The position numbers and the translations under genes are program-made. A stretch of DNA of 6,258 nucleotides from Candidatus Thorarchaeota archaeon (GTDB lineage: Archaea > Asgardarchaeota > Thorarchaeia > Thorarchaeales > Thorarchaeaceae): assembly GCA_016840965.1 (NCBI GenBank), contig JAEORI010000245.1, forward strand, positions 1 through 6,258, in the 5' to 3' direction. The first letter of the stretch is position 1. Each line of letters starts with the position of its first letter. The notes beneath the pieces are model-generated. The model was not told the DNA's origin and did not search any database. It was given only the letters and a program-made list of their open reading frames with translations. Below are positions 1-5,747 of this stretch, in pieces.

Positions 1-6
1 ATTGTG

Positions 7-13
7 TTTTTTT
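7..13 (+). terminator. Oligo-T tract, possible terminator of an upstream gene
   Basis: Seven consecutive T residues lie about 50 bases before the Fe-S protein gene. Archaeal intrinsic termination relies mainly on U-rich tracts on the transcript, so this could end a plus-strand gene outside the window. No hairpin precedes it within the window, and the upstream gene is not visible. Confidence 0.2.
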
Positions 14-49
14 AGGTGAAATAGGAGAGTCATATTGTTGCTTTAGTAA

Positions 50-54
50 GAGGT
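50..54 (+). promoter_or_regulatory. Ribosome-binding site of the Fe-S protein gene
   Basis: GAGGT, complementary to the archaeal 16S 3' tail, sits 9 nt before the ATG at 64. It fixes the start. I could not pick out a convincing TATA box in the short upstream stretch. Confidence 0.6.
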
Positions 55-63
55 TAGCAACTA

Positions 64-1194
64 ATGAGTAGTATCTGGACCAAAGCAAGGAAGAACACAC
101 CAGAGATTGATTGTGGTTTATGTGGTTTCACTACTTGCGGAGCTTTTGCACGATCAGTTGTTGTAAGAGATGGTGAGATTTCAAGATGTCCAGTCCTTAA
201 TTTGGAAACATACGCTCAACAGAGAGAAGAACTCGAAACAATCTCCAGAGAGGTAAAAAATACAGAAAAACCTGCCCCAGAACAACCAGAGGGAGGTGTT
301 CTCCTCTCGCAACCCTGCACTGACGCTCCAGATCTACTTATGGCAGAGATGAGGATTTACAATGGCGTCAAGTCCGGACAGCCAATGAAATATGGAGTAC
401 TTGATCCTGCGATTCTCTGTTGGTTCTTAGATTGCGTGTCCTCACGGTATGAGGATATGCGGTGTAGCAAAGAGCTTGCATATGCTTGGGGAAACATGGA
501 GGAAATCAAAGTCCATATCCTTAGAGATGGTAGAGTACGGATGCGTAGAGCGAGAGGAGCTGAACATGCATTAGCCTCTTTTAGAATCATAGAACGTACT
601 ATTATGGGGGCGATAATATGTAACTGCTGTGGTCGCGATCTTCTAACCATTTTGGCCGGGTTTGCAGAGCCTGAGGAGGAGTATCATACAGTTTTTGCGG
701 CAGGTAGTACAGTATCCCTTGATAATGAGTTCGTTGAATGGACACCAAAGAGAAGCAAGGTGGATACAAAGCCTATTTCTGAGATGATTGATTTTGTTGA
801 TAATCTCTACAGAGACATGATGGAGCAGCTAAATCTCTTGCTGACAGGTACCCAACCGCTTGAGGTCATACAAGAAAATCGGGCTAAGATATGTAAAATC
901 ATAAGTCTAATGGTGGATCCGTTAATGCAGGGAAATGAAACAATATTCCTGAGAGGACTATCACTAGCTTTCTTCATTGATAGTGCCATAGTAGGATTGA
1001 GTTCACTGTCCAGTCTAATGAGTAGTGGAAGTGGGAAAAGAACCAATATTCTCAACTTACTAAACGCTGCAAAGGATTTGTCTCTAAAGGAGTTTCGTCT
1101 TGAATCGATGGATGATTCTGAAATTATTTCATTTGCTCATAGTTGCAGAGTTGAGAGAGCAATAAGACTCTATGAACAGTGGAATAGGGACTGA
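64..1194 (+). CDS. 4Fe-4S-motif protein with uncharacterised central and C-terminal domains
   Basis: Seen: residues 17-42 carry Cys17-x2-Cys20-x4-Cys25-x16-Cys42, ending in Cys-Pro. This is the pattern of the short Fe-S domain (Pfam FeS type, PF04060) found in the corrinoid Fe-S subunit of CO dehydrogenase/acetyl-CoA synthase and in RnfB-like proteins. A Pro/Glu-rich linker follows (about 52-85). The central region (about 90-200) has further cysteines at 119, 124 and 134 and a Cys-Asn-Cys-Cys-Gly cluster at 186-190. The rest (about 238-376) looks helical. There is no signal peptide or clear transmembrane helix, so a cytoplasmic protein is likely. The ATG is preceded by GAGGT at 50-54 with 9-nt spacing, which supports this start. 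I do not recognise the domains after the linker. Inference: a redox or electron-transfer accessory protein, or a cluster-based sensor; no substrate can be assigned. It converges on the winged-helix gene with a single base between the stop codons. Confidence 0.88.
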   Translation: MSSIWTKARKNTPEIDCGLCGFTTCGAFARSVVVRDGEISRCPVLNLETYAQQREELETISREVKNTEKPAPEQPEGGVLLSQPCTDAPDLLMAEMRIYNGVKSGQPMKYGVLDPAILCWFLDCVSSRYEDMRCSKELAYAWGNMEEIKVHILRDGRVRMRRARGAEHALASFRIIERTIMGAIICNCCGRDLLTILAGFAEPEEEYHTVFAAGSTVSLDNEFVEWTPKRSKVDTKPISEMIDFVDNLYRDMMEQLNLLLTGTQPLEVIQENRAKICKIISLMVDPLMQGNETIFLRGLSLAFFIDSAIVGLSSLSSLMSSGSGKRTNILNLLNAAKDLSLKEFRLESMDDSEIISFAHSCRVERAIRLYEQWNRD

Positions 1195-1195
1195 A

Positions 1196-1498
1196 CTACG
1201 CTATTTTACGCCAAGCTATGGGTGAAATACTTGAAACGTAGGGAGTGTCTTTATACCGGTCCATAAGTACCTTGGCTTGATCAATATTCACATGATACTT
1301 TGGACGACGCATGTCATGTAGATTTGGGATTCTGCGAAGGATTTTCTCGCTTAGTAATTGTTTGAGCGCAAAGCTGACCGTGCGAGGTGCCATGTCCAAT
1401 TTGATACTGAGTTCTTTTGGACACATAGGACCTTCAACAATTAACGTACTCAGGATTGCAAAGGTGCTTCGGGGGGTTCTTCCAGCTCTTAGTGCCAC
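1196..1498 (-). CDS. Small winged-helix transcriptional regulator (MarR/ArsR-like fold)
   Basis: Seen: the 100-residue protein is nearly all one winged-helix DNA-binding domain. Helix 1 is at about 11-22 (ending VEGP), helix 2 at 26-33 (CPKELSIKL), the recognition helix at 37-50 (APRTVSFALKQLL), and the wing at 53-70 (ILRRIPNL then DMRRPKYHV). The phrase 'EGPMCPKEL ... RTVSFAL..LL...ILRR.PNL.DMR' is typical of single-domain archaeal HTH regulators. The last 30 residues could help dimerisation, and there is no ligand domain. The start is GTG. An in-frame stop at 1534-1532 leaves room for only 11 more codons without ATG, and GGAGGA at 1513-1508 (RNA sense) supports the GTG. It ends one base from the convergent Fe-S gene and is divergent from the VOC gene, so it may act on the shared intergenic region. 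Its targets and signal are unknown. Confidence 0.87.
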   Translation of the reverse strand: MALRAGRTPRSTFAILSTLIVEGPMCPKELSIKLDMAPRTVSFALKQLLSEKILRRIPNLHDMRRPKYHVNIDQAKVLMDRYKDTPYVSSISPIAWRKIA

Positions 1499-1507
1499 CT
1501 CTTTTAT

Positions 1508-1513
1508 TCCTCC
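1508..1513 (-). promoter_or_regulatory. Ribosome-binding site deciding the GTG start of the regulator
   Basis: Read on the minus strand this is GGAGGA, with about 9-10 nt to the GTG at 1498. An ATG slightly upstream (1529-1527) is in another frame and cannot start this protein. Confidence 0.6.
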
Positions 1514-1550
1514 AGGTGCTTTTCGACATTTTTAACATACATGAATTGAA

Positions 1551-1560
1551 TATCTATTTA
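1551..1560 (-). promoter_or_regulatory. Possible TATA box of the winged-helix regulator
   Basis: Read on the minus strand this is TAAATAGATA, an AT-rich element resembling an archaeal TATA box. A start site about 25 bases downstream would fall near 1530 and give a leader of about 30 nt containing the ribosome-binding site. There is no clear purine-rich BRE in front of it, so this is a position-based guess. Confidence 0.27.
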
Positions 1561-1591
1561 CGTGAAATCATTGGGTTTGAAATCTACAAGA

Positions 1592-1601
1592 TAAGCAATA
1601 T
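1592..1601. promoter_or_regulatory. Short imperfect palindrome, possible operator
   Basis: The core around 1589-1604 reads CAAGATAAGCAATATCAA. It contains a GATA/TATC inverted repeat flanked by CAAG in direct orientation. It lies midway between the divergent winged-helix and VOC genes, where a regulator would bind. The arms are only 4 bases, so chance is a real alternative. Apart from this and the possible TATA box, I see nothing definite in the 199-bp intergenic stretch. Confidence 0.15.
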
Positions 1602-1683
1602 CAAGAGCTGAAAACCGAAACACATGATGCGTTTTTGAGACGTGGACCAAAAACATTGGCGCAATTAAGAATATCAGGTAATT

Positions 1684-1688
1684 AGGTG
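1684..1688 (+). promoter_or_regulatory. Ribosome-binding site of the VOC protein gene
   Basis: AGGTG, matching the anti-Shine-Dalgarno region, lies 9 nt before the ATG at 1698 and supports that start. Confidence 0.5.
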
Positions 1689-1697
1689 TAAATTGCC

Positions 1698-2066
1698 ATG
1701 GTGAATAGATTGGCAGGGATTGTGTTTTTCAAGACAACAATACTTCAGGAGATAGTTGAGTTCTACGTAAGCGAGGTTGGGATGTATGTGTGGCTAGAGC
1801 AGGAGGATTGTGTGATTCTAAGTCATGGGAATATGCTACTTGGATTCTGCAACCGGGAGTTTTCAGAGGTTGACGGGATGATCACATTCTTCTATCCAGC
1901 GAAGGAGGATGTTGATGCGATGTACGATTTACTCAGTCATATCGCGATATCCGAACCTACGGAGAATAACAAGTATGAGATATACCAGTTCTTCGCGCAA
2001 GACCCAGAAGGCAGAACATTAGAATTTCAAACCTTCCTTCATCCAATCGAACCTATAGGAGTCTAG
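1698..2066 (+). CDS. VOC-superfamily (glyoxalase/bleomycin-resistance fold) protein
   Basis: Seen: 122 residues, the usual length of a single-chain vicinal-oxygen-chelate protein made of two beta-alpha-beta-beta-beta halves. The first half opens with a strand (AGIVFFKT) and the helix LQEIVEFYVSEVGM, then strands WLEQEDCVILSHG and LLGFCNRE. The second half starts with MITFFYP, a helix at 69-81, and the closing hairpin FFAQDPEGRTLEFQTFL, where 'DPEGR.LEF' is the hallmark of the fold. Glu109 occupies the conserved C-terminal metal-ligand position. The first strand lacks the usual His/Gln ligand, and I see no His at the start of the second half. A standard metal site is therefore doubtful, and the protein may bind ligand without metal. 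Family members include lyases, dioxygenases and antibiotic-binding proteins, so no substrate can be named. It is divergent from the winged-helix regulator and convergent with the 190-residue protein gene 35 bases away. Confidence 0.83.
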   Translation: MVNRLAGIVFFKTTILQEIVEFYVSEVGMYVWLEQEDCVILSHGNMLLGFCNREFSEVDGMITFFYPAKEDVDAMYDLLSHIAISEPTENNKYEIYQFFAQDPEGRTLEFQTFLHPIEPIGV

Positions 2067-2101
2067 ACCTCCAACTTATTGCAAGATTATACAACGAACA
2101 A

Positions 2102-2674
2102 TCATAACGCAACTAACGTACTGCGCTCGACTGACCAACCAAGGTCCTTTGCTGTTTTGAAGGCTTCACTTGATTCACTATGCTTACCAAGAATCCATAG
2201 AAGAAGTCGCAGCTTATTCCATATGTCAGGATTTTCTTTGTCCGCCTTGACCTCTGCACGTACACCTTTCTCAAGTTTCTTGTATTGTTTTTTCTCCTGG
2301 CGTCTGGACTCGCCAGCTTTTCTTAATACTTCTTGAATCCGCTCACTCAAAATTCCTATTGGGTGAACTAGAAACTCTTCGGGCCGATCGTTCATGAAGG
2401 CGTTAATCGCAGATTTTGGAGTGTCTTTAACTCGCCAAAGCTCTCCATTAACTAACTGTTTTTCATAATCATGTTGCATGAACTCCATCAGTGCCATCAG
2501 GTTCTTGGTCACAAGATTGTCATCACCAAGGGTCCTCTTACACCATTCCAGCTCTTGATATACAAGCTCAGACCCGACATCATAGAGAACACTTGGAGTA
2601 GCATCTAGCTTCTTCAAATCGTTCAAAAGGTCCTTAATCGTGTACAGTTTCCTCTGTGGCAATTTAGCAACCAA
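2102..2674 (-). CDS. Uncharacterised helical protein with a TPR-like C terminus
   Basis: I do not recognise this 190-residue protein. Seen: it is soluble and predicted mostly helical from its composition. The N-terminal half includes LKKLDATPSVLYDVGSEL and a helix with Trp44 and Cys45. The middle (about 80-118) has a KSAINAFMNDRPEEF segment. A highly charged Lys/Glu/Arg stretch at about 119-147 may form a coiled coil. The C-terminal segment 148-181 (NPDIWNKLRLLLWILGKHSE, then an AFKTAKDLGW-like end) has the helix-turn-helix spacing and Trp/Leu/Gly/Ala pattern of a single TPR-like repeat. The start is TTG. GGTGA at 2686-2682 (minus sense) lies 7 nt before it, and the frame has only 12 codons and no ATG between a stop at 2713-2711 and this point. 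It follows the photolyase gene in the same direction after 86 bases. Function unknown; possibly a protein-interaction adaptor. Confidence 0.75.
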   Translation of the reverse strand: MVAKLPQRKLYTIKDLLNDLKKLDATPSVLYDVGSELVYQELEWCKRTLGDDNLVTKNLMALMEFMQHDYEKQLVNGELWRVKDTPKSAINAFMNDRPEEFLVHPIGILSERIQEVLRKAGESRRQEKKQYKKLEKGVRAEVKADKENPDIWNKLRLLLWILGKHSESSEAFKTAKDLGWSVERSTLVAL

Positions 2675-2681
2675 TGTAGCT

Positions 2682-2686
2682 TCACC
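2682..2686 (-). promoter_or_regulatory. Ribosome-binding site deciding the TTG start of the 190-residue protein
   Basis: GGTGA on the minus strand (part of GGTGGTGA) pairs with the ATCACC portion of the 16S tail and lies 7 nt before the TTG at 2674. Confidence 0.5.
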
Positions 2687-2720
2687 ACCAATGATACCTA
2701 GTAATTGATACTATTCTTGA

Positions 2721-2730
2721 TAAATTAACT
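2721..2730 (-). promoter_or_regulatory. Possible TATA box before the 190-residue protein gene
   Basis: Minus-strand AGTTAATTTA followed by TC resembles an archaeal TATA element. A start about 25 bases downstream would fall near 2700 and leave a leader of about 25 nt containing the GGTGA site. It would let this gene be transcribed separately from the photolyase gene. No recognisable BRE is present. Confidence 0.3.
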
Positions 2731-2748
2731 CAGCGTGTAGGTCTCAGC
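2729..2748. repeat. Two CTCAGC direct repeats at 14-base spacing
   Basis: CTCAGC occurs at 2729-2734 and again at 2743-2748, directly upstream of the possible TATA box in minus-strand direction. A TGTAG/CTACA inverted repeat (2736-2740, 2748-2752; 7-nt loop) overlaps them. It could be an operator for the 190-residue protein gene or a weak transcript-end hairpin for the photolyase. Both repeats are short. Confidence 0.2.
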
Positions 2749-2760
2749 TACATAATTGGT

Positions 2761-4104
2761 TCACTCACCAATTCTAAGGACATATTTCTCAATGTCGAAC
2801 TTTCTTCTGAGACCATTATCGTTCATGTATCGCACTTTACCAAAAATATCGCGTTCCTTCCAAGCTCTGTCATGCTTTCCAAAACACCAAGCTACACCTG
2901 CATATCCGTTAGGGTCACGACCATCAAGCTCATACCTGTCATTCAGAGTGACACAGTGAGCATAGGCGTCTTCAGGAGAGTCACTCCATTCGATGATTTT
3001 CTTTCCCCAGTACATTCTCATGTAGCCATGCATTTTCCCAAATTTCGTCATTTCCTTCTGTGCAGCATTCCAATAGGGATCATGAGTGTTTGCTGTTTCT
3101 AGTTCATCGAACAAGTATGTGTACTCACGAGAGTCAAGTGCGTGAATATCAAGAGTTGTTTTCGCCCAATTTGGCAGACATTCAATGTTGTCATAGTTCT
3201 TGTTGAAAAAGACGAAATTCATACTGAGCTCTCTTCGGATTATGAGCTCTTCTAGATAGGATTCTGATCCGGGACTATTTGTGCTCAAGATTTCAAGAGC
3301 AATTTCTAATGGAGAGATTTGACCAAAGTGAAGGAATGGGCTCATATTTGAAAGGTGGTCTTCAGCAGGATCGTTTCGCAAGGTTCCAAAGACTGCTAGA
3401 TCACATTGAATGAATTTTCTTAGCATCTTTTTGGCTGAGCTTGCTCCGCCTTGGAATCGGATGTCCTGAAACTTGTTAGATTTAGTCTTAATTTTGGGTA
3501 GAATTTCATCAATATCTGTGAAATCAATGCCATCTGTTCCGTTTTCCTCTGAGATGTTCTTGACTCTTCTTTTCCTCAGTGGAACGAGATAATCATCTAG
3601 CAACCTGTTAATTTTCGGCCTTATTGTTCCAGCAGAGAATTCTTCTTTCTGAGAAACTGTTTCAATAGGTACAATAACATTGGACTCGATTTGTATTAGG
3701 GGGCAATTAATTGACTGTGCCACTTTCTGCCGCCAAAATCTCTGGTTTCGTTGATAGTCTCGATCAACAATGACCATTGATGCTTCTTCGCTAATCTTAG
3801 GGATTATCTTTGTCGGGTCTCCATGGTATACGACAAAGCCCACCCCTCTCCGGTTCAGGGATTCTTTTACTTCAAACAGACCTTGAAGCAGGAATCGATA
3901 ATGCGAAATGTTGGCATTAGGATAATTGTCAAATAAACAGAAAGCTGTCAGGAGCGGCTGCTTGTACTTATTGGATTGTTCAATTGCATATTCTAGAGCA
4001 TGATTGAATTCGGTCCTCTGAGATGCTTGCATCCAATAGAGGATATACTTTCCCTTTTGAACTAGGTTACTATTCAAGTAACTCAAACGGTCTGAGTGAA
4101 TCAA
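2761..4104 (-). CDS. phr: Class II CPD photolyase (deoxyribodipyrimidine photo-lyase)
   Basis: Uses blue/near-UV light and FADH- to split cyclobutane pyrimidine dimers in DNA. Seen: 447 residues, close to the family length. The N-terminal Rossmann-like antenna domain starts near YILYWMQASQRTEFN (20-34). The helical FAD domain contains LRNDPAEDHLSNMSPFLHFG (242-261), HDPYWNAAQKEM (341-352), GKMHGYMRMYWGKKIIEWSD (356-375) and LNDRYELDGRDPNGYAG (387-403). Compared from memory with the Methanosarcina mazei enzyme, the class II electron-transfer tryptophans (its W360/W381/W388) match Trp345, Trp366 and Trp373, all at an offset of 15. Its FAD-contacting Asn403 matches Asn388. Lesion- and DNA-contacting positions match Trp406, Arg413, Trp415 and Arg425. 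It should therefore be active. An 8-hydroxydeazaflavin antenna is plausible for an archaeon but inferred. The start is TTG without a visible ribosome-binding site. It is kept because the resulting N terminus (HSDRLSYLNS) aligns with the family's usual 'R.R.L' segment. The gene follows ecfT after 46 bases. Confidence 0.95.
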   Translation of the reverse strand: MIHSDRLSYLNSNLVQKGKYILYWMQASQRTEFNHALEYAIEQSNKYKQPLLTAFCLFDNYPNANISHYRFLLQGLFEVKESLNRRGVGFVVYHGDPTKIIPKISEEASMVIVDRDYQRNQRFWRQKVAQSINCPLIQIESNVIVPIETVSQKEEFSAGTIRPKINRLLDDYLVPLRKRRVKNISEENGTDGIDFTDIDEILPKIKTKSNKFQDIRFQGGASSAKKMLRKFIQCDLAVFGTLRNDPAEDHLSNMSPFLHFGQISPLEIALEILSTNSPGSESYLEELIIRRELSMNFVFFNKNYDNIECLPNWAKTTLDIHALDSREYTYLFDELETANTHDPYWNAAQKEMTKFGKMHGYMRMYWGKKIIEWSDSPEDAYAHCVTLNDRYELDGRDPNGYAGVAWCFGKHDRAWKERDIFGKVRYMNDNGLRRKFDIEKYVLRIGE

Positions 4105-4108
4105 CTTA

Positions 4109-4120
4109 GTTATACATTAT
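4109..4120 (-). promoter_or_regulatory. Possible TATA-like element just before the photolyase gene
   Basis: Minus-strand ATAATGTATAAC is TATA-like but lies only 4-15 bases before the TTG. Transcription from it would begin around 4088, near the in-frame TTG codon 7 (4086-4084). A leaderless transcript starting there is therefore an alternative to the annotated start. Protein alignment favours the longer form. Confidence 0.25.
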
Positions 4121-4130
4121 GAAAAAAGCC
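4121..4130 (-). terminator. Oligo-T tract after ecfT, possible partial terminator
   Basis: The minus strand reads GGCTTTTTTC, a six-T run about 20 bases after the ecfT stop. Archaeal polymerases terminate at such tracts, so it may reduce read-through from the ECF genes into the photolyase gene. There is no strong stem before it. Confidence 0.35.
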
Positions 4131-4150
4131 CTAATGAAGAGTTAGTTTCG

Positions 4151-4921
4151 CTAGAAAGGTAGTTGCCAAAGCATCCAAGTTGGCATCAATTCAAACAGTC
4201 GTACATATAGAATAAAGACTAAGATAATTAACGAAACAACTAAAATCGCCCAGTCTTGCTTTTTGAACTTCAAGGCATTCATGTAAGTTCTTTTTTCAAT
4301 TGCACCAAAACCTCGAGACTCCATGCTCTCTGCAATTGATAAGGCACGTCTGATTGAAACAATTATCAAGGGTACAATAATGGGAACAATATTACGGATT
4401 CTCTTTAGTAGACTTCCTTTATCGAGCTCTACTCCTCTTGCTTTCTGTGCATCCATTATTGCATAGGCTTCTTGGCCAAGTGTGGGAACATACCTCATTG
4501 CCATGCTCAGTGCAAATGCGAATTCAAACTTGACTCTCATTTGGATTAATGCTTGTGAAAGCTCATCTGGATGAACAGTGAGAAAGAACACTGAGAAAGA
4601 GGTCATTAGCGCTACGAGTCTCAAGGTGAGAGCAAGAGAATTAGAAAAGGGATTAGGTTGTGTAGAGAGTAGTGTATTGAACACAATAATAAAAATGAGT
4701 AGAATTGAGAGACTTCTCATACTACGGGCCCATCGACCCAAAGATTTTGCAGCACCTATGAGTGGAATAAGACAGCAGATTATAATCAGGAGAGGTATTA
4801 TTGATAGAAAAAGGAGTGAAACCACTGCTAGGACAATCGACATGAAAAGCTTTGCACGGGGGTCCAGTCGGTGAACTATTGAATCCTGACGTGTATATTG
4901 AAAAATCTCAAGAAATGACAA
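4151..4921 (-). CDS. ecfT: ECF transporter transmembrane subunit EcfT
   Basis: The membrane scaffold of an energy-coupling-factor importer. It couples ATP hydrolysis by the two EcfA ATPases to toppling of a small substrate-binding S protein. Seen: 256 residues, normal for the CbiQ/EcfT family. The N terminus DSIVHRLDPRAKLF (13-26) is the family's typical opening. Hydrophobic segments lie at about 24-56, 70-86, 96-116, 177-190 and 223-243. Between them are the two cytoplasmic coupling motifs: AQKARG (Ala-Arg-Gly at 161-163, after ALSMAMRYVPTL) and MESRGFG (Ser-Arg-Gly at 202-204). These Arg residues dock into the grooves of the ATPases. The start is TTG, decided by a perfect AGGAGGT (4935-4929) with a 7-nt spacer. 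The start lies one base after the stop of the upstream ATPase gene, so translation is probably coupled. Without an S component in view the substrate is unknown. Confidence 0.95.
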   Translation of the reverse strand: MSFLEIFQYTRQDSIVHRLDPRAKLFMSIVLAVVSLLFLSIIPLLIIICCLIPLIGAAKSLGRWARSMRSLSILLIFIIVFNTLLSTQPNPFSNSLALTLRLVALMTSFSVFFLTVHPDELSQALIQMRVKFEFAFALSMAMRYVPTLGQEAYAIMDAQKARGVELDKGSLLKRIRNIVPIIVPLIIVSIRRALSIAESMESRGFGAIEKRTYMNALKFKKQDWAILVVSLIILVFILYVRLFELMPTWMLWQLPF

Positions 4922-4922
4922 C

Positions 4923-5747
4923 TTATCGACCTCCTAGAATATGCAAAACAACTTCTTCCAAATCATCAAGCAGGGTTAATCTTTCAGGAACCTCTGGGAA
5001 CACATCATGTAGACATCTGGCGGCTTCTGTTAATTGCGGCCTTGTGAGAGAACATCTCTCTAGTATTGCATTATTACTGAGAACAGAGTTTGTGGGACCA
5101 TCCGCTATAATTCTACCATTAGCCATAGCGATGGTTCGTGGAAAATTCTCAATCACAAATTCAATATCATGTGTAACCACAATTACAGCTTTGCCTCTCT
5201 CATTTAGACTAGCAAGCATCTTGGCAAGGTTTTCCTTTTGATGTGCATCTTGGCCAATAGTTGGTTCGTCCAGTGAGAGAACTCTTGGTTCCGTAGATAG
5301 GACTGAGGCAAGTGCTACTCGTTTCCGTTCACCTCCTGACAGTGTGAATGGAGACCTATCTGCTAGACTCTGAAGTCCAAGATCCGCTAATGTCTGCTTG
5401 CAACGAACTTTTGCTTCTTCTTTTGGATACCCCAAGTTCTCAAGGCTGAATAAGACTTCTCGTTCCACGCTGTCTAGGAAAAGTTGATGATCTGGGTTTT
5501 GCATAACGAGTCCTATCTGACGAGAGAGTTCTGCAACGGAGTAATGTTTTGTGTCTACACCATCTAATATTACTCGACCTTGGTCAGGACGTAATAGGCC
5601 ATTTAGATGTTTGACAAGTGTAGTTTTACCTGCACCATTACTTCCAACTATGGCAATCCTTTCACCATCATCAATCTGTAAAGATACTCCTCGTAGTGCT
5701 GTGTAAAGACCTTCATATGCAAAGTGTACATTCTCAAGGAGTATCAT
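4923..5747 (-). CDS. ecfA: ECF transporter ATP-binding subunit (EcfA family), complete
   Basis: One of the two cytoplasmic ATPases that power the ECF importer. Seen: 274 residues, the usual length. ABC motifs are all present in order: an aromatic Tyr15 region, Walker A GSNGAGKT (35-42), Q-loop Gln83 in MQNPDHQLF (82-90, where 'NPDHQLF' is characteristic of EcfA/CbiO), signature LSGGE (136-140), Walker B VLSLDEP (156-162, catalytic Glu161), D-loop GQD (165-167) and switch His193 (VTHD). Residues about 215-274 form the C-terminal extension typical of EcfA proteins, which helps the two ATPases pair. The ATG overlaps the TGA of the upstream ATPase as ATGA and is preceded by AGGAGGT (5763-5757) at 9 nt. 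All catalytic residues are intact. It probably pairs with the neighbouring ATPase as a heterodimer; which of the two is A1 or A2 is not assigned here. Confidence 0.96.
   Translation of the reverse strand: MILLENVHFAYEGLYTALRGVSLQIDDGERIAIVGSNGAGKTTLVKHLNGLLRPDQGRVILDGVDTKHYSVAELSRQIGLVMQNPDHQLFLDSVEREVLFSLENLGYPKEEAKVRCKQTLADLGLQSLADRSPFTLSGGERKRVALASVLSTEPRVLSLDEPTIGQDAHQKENLAKMLASLNERGKAVIVVTHDIEFVIENFPRTIAMANGRIIADGPTNSVLSNNAILERCSLTRPQLTEAARCLHDVFPEVPERLTLLDDLEEVVLHILGGR
4929..4935 (-). promoter_or_regulatory. Strong ribosome-binding site of ecfT inside the preceding ATPase gene
   Basis: AGGAGGT (minus strand), a full match to the 16S anti-Shine-Dalgarno sequence, is embedded in the last codons (Leu-Gly-Gly-Arg) of the ATPase. 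It sits 7 nt before the TTG at 4921 and fixes that unusual start. Confidence 0.75.

Noticed and set aside
357..1055. Open frames on the minus strand at 357-650 and 807-1055
   Set aside because: They lie wholly inside the Fe-S protein gene, have no ribosome-binding site or recognisable domain, and are shadows of its coding sequence.
1499..1697. Possible box C/D guide RNA in the divergent intergenic region (CTGA near 1608, ATGATG near 1624)
   Set aside because: The boxes are in the wrong order with no second matching C/D pair, and the C-like box deviates from RTGATGA.
2736..2752. TGTAG/CTACA hairpin after the photolyase stop as an intrinsic terminator
   Set aside because: The stem is only five base pairs and is not followed by a T-run on the transcribed strand, so it is listed only as part of a repeat.
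4151..4921. Reading EcfT as a cobalt- or biotin-specific subunit (CbiQ/BioN)
   Set aside because: EcfT subunits look alike across substrates; without an S component or metabolic neighbours, specificity cannot be assigned.
4578..5241. Plus-strand open frames at 4578-4874 and 4852-5241
   Set aside because: They are antisense to ecfT and the EcfA gene, whose protein motifs are unmistakable; the translations show only compositional echoes.
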